This document shows, one piece after another, positions 57,662 through 61,996 of a DNA stretch of 61,996 nt; position 1 is the first letter of the stretch, and every line of letters begins with the position of its first letter. Source of the stretch: Scytalidium lignicola (lineage: Eukaryota > Ascomycota > Leotiomycetes); NCBI GenBank assembly GCA_002812745.2, contig NCSJ02000256.1:1-61996 (forward strand), in the 5' to 3' direction. A program made the position numbers and the translations under genes. The notes beneath the pieces are model-generated. The model was given only the letters and a program-made list of their open reading frames with translations. It was not told the origin of the DNA and searched no databases.

Positions 57662-60084
57662 CGCAGTTTTATCGCTAACCAACCACCCAGGGGCGGTTGG
57701 CGCCAAAACCCCATCACCTTCCAAAACCTCCGTCACCTTTCGCGTAAACCCAAACATTAAAGTCGTGTACTTGATCTCGCGTTTATACTGTGATTACCAT
57801 ACATTTTTGAGATTAAATACGTTTAATCATGTCGAGGACTAATTCTACTATGAATGATCAATTGAAAGAAGCTATTCAGTGGTATCTTGACAACCAAAAC
57901 GACTTTGATGATCGTGCTACAATTACAGCTACAGCACATATATTCAAGCTCAAAGTCAACACCCTCCGCAAGGCAATTCAACGTCAATTGACCCTTATAA
58001 AAAAGGCTAATAAACCTTCTGGACGTTCTCCTTTCTTGAAACCACACTAAATTGAGGCTTTATGCACACATATTCGAACTCAAGCATATGATGGAAACTC
58101 ATTAAACAGAGCTATGGTTATAAGGGCAGCTACACGCCTTAATAGCAGTGGAGAAGAGCCATCTGGGACATGGTTACAATGATTTTTGAAGGATAATCCA
58201 GCCTTTTATATTATTACCACCAAACCGATCGAAAAGGAACGAATTCAAGCTCAAGATAAGGAGGAAATAAAACAATGGTTTTTGAAGTATGAGGATCTGA
58301 AGTACAAGAATAAGGTTGAGAGGTGTGATATCTATAATATGGATGAAACAGGCTTTTAGGTTGGTGTTACACTTGGAGAAGAAGTTATTATGCTAGTAGA
58401 AATTAAAGAGGTNATTAAAATAAATATATTCTTATAAAGTACATCCTTTTACTAATAAATTATTAGTTGTATGAAGGTACTTTTCAAAACTGCAAGTCTG
58501 TTACTGTTATAGAATGCGTCTCAGCCGATGGAAAAGCTTCTATTCCTCCAGTCATCCTTGTTGAAAGTGTATGGATTATGGAAAATTAGGCACAAGATAA
58601 CCTTCCTGGTAACGTTCGAATTATTCTTACTGAGAAAGGTTATACTAATAACCAAGTTGGAGTAATTTGGCTACAACATTTCATCAAATATTCTGGTGTA
58701 AAACAAGGAGTTTGGCACTCAAAAAATCATAAATATATTGATTTGGAGACTGGTCAACCAATTAAAAACAAGCTTTTTCTTGTTGATGGTCATGAATCTC
58801 ATAAATCTAGAGAGTTTATTGAGTTGGCTGAAAAGTATCACATTATTCCATTGGAATTTCCATCGCATTTGATGTATATTATTCAACCTTTAGATGTAAA
58901 GGTATTTCGACTATATAAGTGGTATTATAAAAGAGCTATACATGAAGCACTTGGACGCCTTGAACCAAAGTATACAGTCACTTCTTTCCTTTGTGATTTG
59001 ACTAAAATTCAAGAGCATACTTTCACAGAGCTTACTATACGCCATGCTTTTCGTGATAGTGGTATATGGCTAATCGAAGTTAGCAAAACGCTTTCCAAGC
59101 TTCGTACATACTCTATTCCTGATCAACCAAAAGAGTTAACACTCCTTACTCTTCCTTCAACGCCTAGAACTGTACATCATAGTGTTCAAGCCCTAGAAAA
59201 GCTAAAAACGCGTATTCCAGAAGTATTTTCTAGTCCTTCAGCTTAACAACACTTGTCAATAATCAAAGGCACGAAGTTTATGCTTGATTATTTAGATCTT
59301 ACACAGACTGAACAATCTATTGTTATATCAAGTTGGAAGCAGATATCAGAAGTTAAAGCATGAAGTCGGAAAAGAATCACCAAGAATAAAGATGGTGGCT
59401 ATGTTGCTGATCTTCGAGAAAAGCTTCATATCAAAAAGCAACAGGAGGAAGCTGCTTTACAAAAACAAGCTTAGATCACTCAAAGGAAACAAGAAGCACA
59501 AATCAAGAAGATATATAAGGAAGAGCTAAAAGAGTGGAATAAAAAGGAAAGAGAATGCAAAGCTGTAATTCGACGTATTACCCAAGGAAGGAAGACAAAA
59601 GAGCACCTTGTACCAGCATCCTTATTAGTTACAACACCAAATAAACCAGTTGATCCAGCCACTTTCAACAATGCGATACTTTCCGTGGATGAAGAGCAAG
59701 AAGTTGATTTTGTGTTAGAAAGCACATATAACAGCCATTTAAGCCAGCTAGATGCTGTTGAAAATGATAGTGAAAGGCTAGTTTCTATGGTGAATGAAGC
59801 ATTAGCAATTGATCCTATACTTGCTACAGTAACTACAACTACAGCACAATATAATAAAACGACAGCTACAAAGGAGAATAATGCAAAACCATCATGGATG
59901 GATCAAGACTTTGTCGAATTTTTAGAGTAGTTACATTATAATAAAGATATTTTCCTCTGTTCAGATATAAATTGTATGGCAAATTGTATGGCTCGGCTAT
60001 TGTGCGAAAGGTGACGAGGTTTTGTAAGGTGACGAGGTTTTGTAACCAACCGCCCCTGGGTGGTTGGTAAGCGATATAACTGCG
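57662..60084 (+). mobile_element. Complete pogo-type (Tc1/mariner superfamily) DNA transposon, 2423 bp
   Basis: The 39-bp terminal inverted repeats (57662-57700 and 60046-60084) differ at only two positions and are flanked by TA on both sides (57660-57661, 60085-60086), the usual target duplication of this superfamily. Each terminal repeat contains an imperfect palindrome (CCAACC...GGTTGG). Just inside each end are two copies of a direct repeat of the form AAAACCTCGTCACCTT (57704-57740 and 60004-60044), likely transposase binding sites. It encodes one transposase with several stop codons. Confidence 0.9.
57829..59930 (+). pseudogene. Pogo-type transposase, inactivated by nonsense mutations
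   Basis: The N-terminus has a helix-turn-helix DNA-binding region (ATITATAHIFKLKVNTLRK), then a CENP-B-like second domain around 58050-58240. The DDE catalytic core has NMDETGF, FLVDGHESHKS and IIQPLDVKVFRLYK. The C-terminus is Lys/Glu-rich and ends VEFLE at 59930. In-frame stops interrupt it at about 58048 (TAA), 58181 (TGA), 58357 (TAG), 58588 (TAG), 59246, 59360 (TGA) and 59473 (TAG). Where the consensus can be guessed, most are C-to-T or G-to-A changes from Gln, Arg or Trp codons. An N at 58413 lies in an A+T-rich piece that may be an intron. The copy is old but only lightly mutated compared with the gypsy element beside it. Confidence 0.88.
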
Positions 60085-60560
60085 TACTCCGAGAGCGCAC
60101 CAACTATTAGTTGATAATGCTAGAAATGTTAATCTTTATTCCATAAATAACAAAAGTTCATTATACATTGATATAACATTGTATAGAAAGCTAATAAAAG
60201 CCTTGATTAATTCAAAAGTTAAAAAAAAACTTCATTAGTAAACAAGTTATAAAACAACTTAGACTTAGTATAAAAGTCAAAGACAACAGTTATTTAATAT
60301 CATTAGTAAACAATACTAAAGTTTAAAAGTATGTCAATATTCAAACTTAGAACTTAAATATGAAGTATAACAGAAGTTACTAAGAGAAGATATCTTTAAT
60401 TATATAAGGTTAAGAATATATCAGGTTATATTAAGAATTGAATGGATAAGGAAGTATAATCTAATAATTGATTAAAGGATAAGTAAGATTACCTTCTTAA
60501 AAGAAATTATATCTTTAAGAGTTGTTTATATTAATAAAACTATGAAATATATTCCTAAGG
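60085..60560. other. A+T-rich spacer or 5' part of the gypsy remnant
   Basis: A+T-rich DNA without identifiable protein. It probably belongs to the same decayed gypsy element. Confidence 0.4.
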
Positions 60561-61996
60561 AATATTATAAATGGCTAAAGTTATTCATAAAAAGACTTGA
60601 TGATTTAGCTTTACCTAAGTATAAACTATAAGATCATGAGATAAAGCTTAAAGAGGGGTTTAGACTAGCTTACAAACTAATTTATTAAATAACTCTTGTT
60701 GAGGATAAGATGACAAAGAAATAGTTGCTTGAGAAAATGGTCTTTAAAGGTTTGTATAAAGAAGGTTATAATAAAGCTAAAGTATTACTGTATTATATGA
60801 AGAAAGGAGATGATCTGTTAAGACAACCTTGTAATAATTATAAACACTTGAATAGTAGAACTAAGAAAGACTAATACCCCTTACTATTAATAGATTTAAT
60901 AATGGACAAGTTGAAGGGAGTTGTTATATTCACCAAGTTAGACTTGTAATTAACATTTAATCTAGTTAAGATTAAAAGAGATAACAAATGGAAAGTTGTT
61001 ATTTGAACAAAATACAATTTATTTAAGCTATTAGTTATAATGTTTAGTATGACAAATGCTTTAACAACATAACAAAGAATAATAGATTAGATATTAAAGA
61101 AATATTTAGAGAAATTCATGATAATATATCTTAATAATATAATCATCTACTTAAAGAGTATTAAAGAATATAAGGAGTATATTAAGCTTGTTTTACAAGC
61201 ATTGTAAAAGGCAAGATTGTATTGTAAACTAGTAAAATGTAAATTTTATAAAGAACAAGTTTAGTTCTTAGGATATTGTATTTTTGGAGAAAGGATAAAG
61301 ACTTTTGATGATAAGATTTAATCAATTAAGGAATGAGAATTACTTAAGACTGTTAAGCAATTACAAAGTTTTTTAAGGTTGGCCAATTATTATTGAAGAT
61401 TTATAAAAGATTATTTTAAAATCTTCATACTATTAACTGAACTTATGAAGAAGGATTAAGTTTATGAATAGAATAATATGGTAAAGGAAGCATTTTAAAG
61501 CATTAAAGATGCCTTTGTAAAAGAAGGTTTCTTAAGAATCTTTGATCTAAAAAGAAGAATACAAATTGAAATTGATGCTTTTGATATAACATTAAGAGTT
61601 ATGCTATTATAATCATAATAGATTAGTAAACAACATTACTAAATATTATTAGCATTTTGATCAAGAAAGTTAAACATTATGAAAAGAAATTATCAAACAT
61701 TAAATAAGGAAATGTTAATTATTATAAAAGTTTTAAAGTACTAAAGAGTATATGTTGTTAAATCTAATAAGATGATTAATATACTTTTAAATTACTATAA
61801 CCTTTAATACTTTATAACAATTAAGTAATTAAATGTTAGACAAGTATAATAAGTAAAGAAGTTATCTAAGTATAATTTTAAGATAACTTATGTTAAAAGC
61901 AAAGATAATAGAAGAGTAAATACTTTAAGTTAAAAACTTAAGTATTCAACTAAAGAAAAAGAAGAAAGTGAACTAATATTAAAGGAAGAATGAAGG
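60561..61996 (+). mobile_element. RIP-degraded Ty3/gypsy retrotransposon pol region, continues off the edge
   Basis: Despite many stop codons the plus strand still reads the order of gypsy pol. LPKYKL.DHEIKLKEGF (about 60.6 kb) is the entry to reverse transcriptase, NYKHLN and YPLLLID follow, then IMFSMTNAL (ancestral PFGLTNAP), the catalytic box IIYLNNIIIY (ancestral YLDDILIY, both Asp turned to Asn by G-to-A), FLGYCIFGERIKTFDDKI, QLQSFLRLANYY, and an RNase H start FDLKRRIQIEIDAFD. A later piece (FWSRKLNIMKRNYQTLNKEML, 61.64-61.73 kb) is the RNase H core. Base composition is nearly all A and T. The direction of change is what RIP produces. Confidence 0.9.

Overview
This is nuclear DNA of a filamentous ascomycete (Pezizomycotina). 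The evidence is short 40-95 bp GT...AG introns with CTAAC-like branch points, Zn2Cys6 regulator, F-box, CFEM, bestrophin-like and ABC-C genes, and A+T-rich transposon remains whose stop codons look like C-to-T / G-to-A (RIP-type) mutation. A member of the Eurotiales is a reasonable guess, but I cannot prove it from sequence alone. Eleven N characters, nearly all next to homopolymers, and several one-base frame breaks in otherwise well-conserved genes suggest a draft assembly with homopolymer errors.

Left part (1-11.6 kb): the ribosome-biogenesis gene YTM1 runs off the left edge. Next come an intact four-exon gene resembling Tse2-type ADP-ribosyltransferase toxins, a broken 3' end of a GH71 alpha-1,3-glucanase, a multi-exon fungal membrane protein with one frame break, a decayed gene built of repeated cysteine/proline-rich modules, and an F-box/LRR protein.

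12-25 kb looks like a catabolic cluster: a Baeyer-Villiger-type flavin monooxygenase and a divergently transcribed Rieske oxygenase of the choline/carnitine monooxygenase type, a Zn2Cys6 regulator, a small cupin, a sarcosine/pipecolate-oxidase-like flavoenzyme ending in AKL (peroxisomal signal) and an MFS transporter whose 5' end is duplicated and damaged. Together these fit uptake and oxidative N-demethylation of a methylated amine, which is inference.

25-31.6 kb and 37.5-39.6 kb are mostly A+T-rich, gene-poor and decayed (a DUF6594 membrane protein relic sits at 26.9-27.7 kb). Between and after them are single genes: a CFEM-like, tryptophan/glycine-rich cell-surface protein, a solo LTR-like element, a short-chain dehydrogenase, an M61-like peptidase with a PDZ tail and a frame break, and an intronless transketolase-like gene.

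42.9-57 kb is housekeeping-like: a tRNA-Phe(GAA) gene, a bestrophin-like channel, DPM1, an ABC-C transporter followed by a second member of the same membrane-protein family seen at 4.7-6.9 kb, and a second short-chain dehydrogenase. The tRNA-Phe gene is the most unusual object in the window. Besides a canonical 21-nt anticodon-loop intron, its D-loop carries a 51-nt insert with spliceosomal features (GTAAGC, CACTAAC, AAG), and removing it restores a perfectly ordinary D-arm.

The right end holds a complete but inactivated pogo-type DNA transposon (57662-60084, TA target duplication, 39-bp terminal repeats) and a heavily RIP-degraded Ty3/gypsy retrotransposon that continues past the edge.
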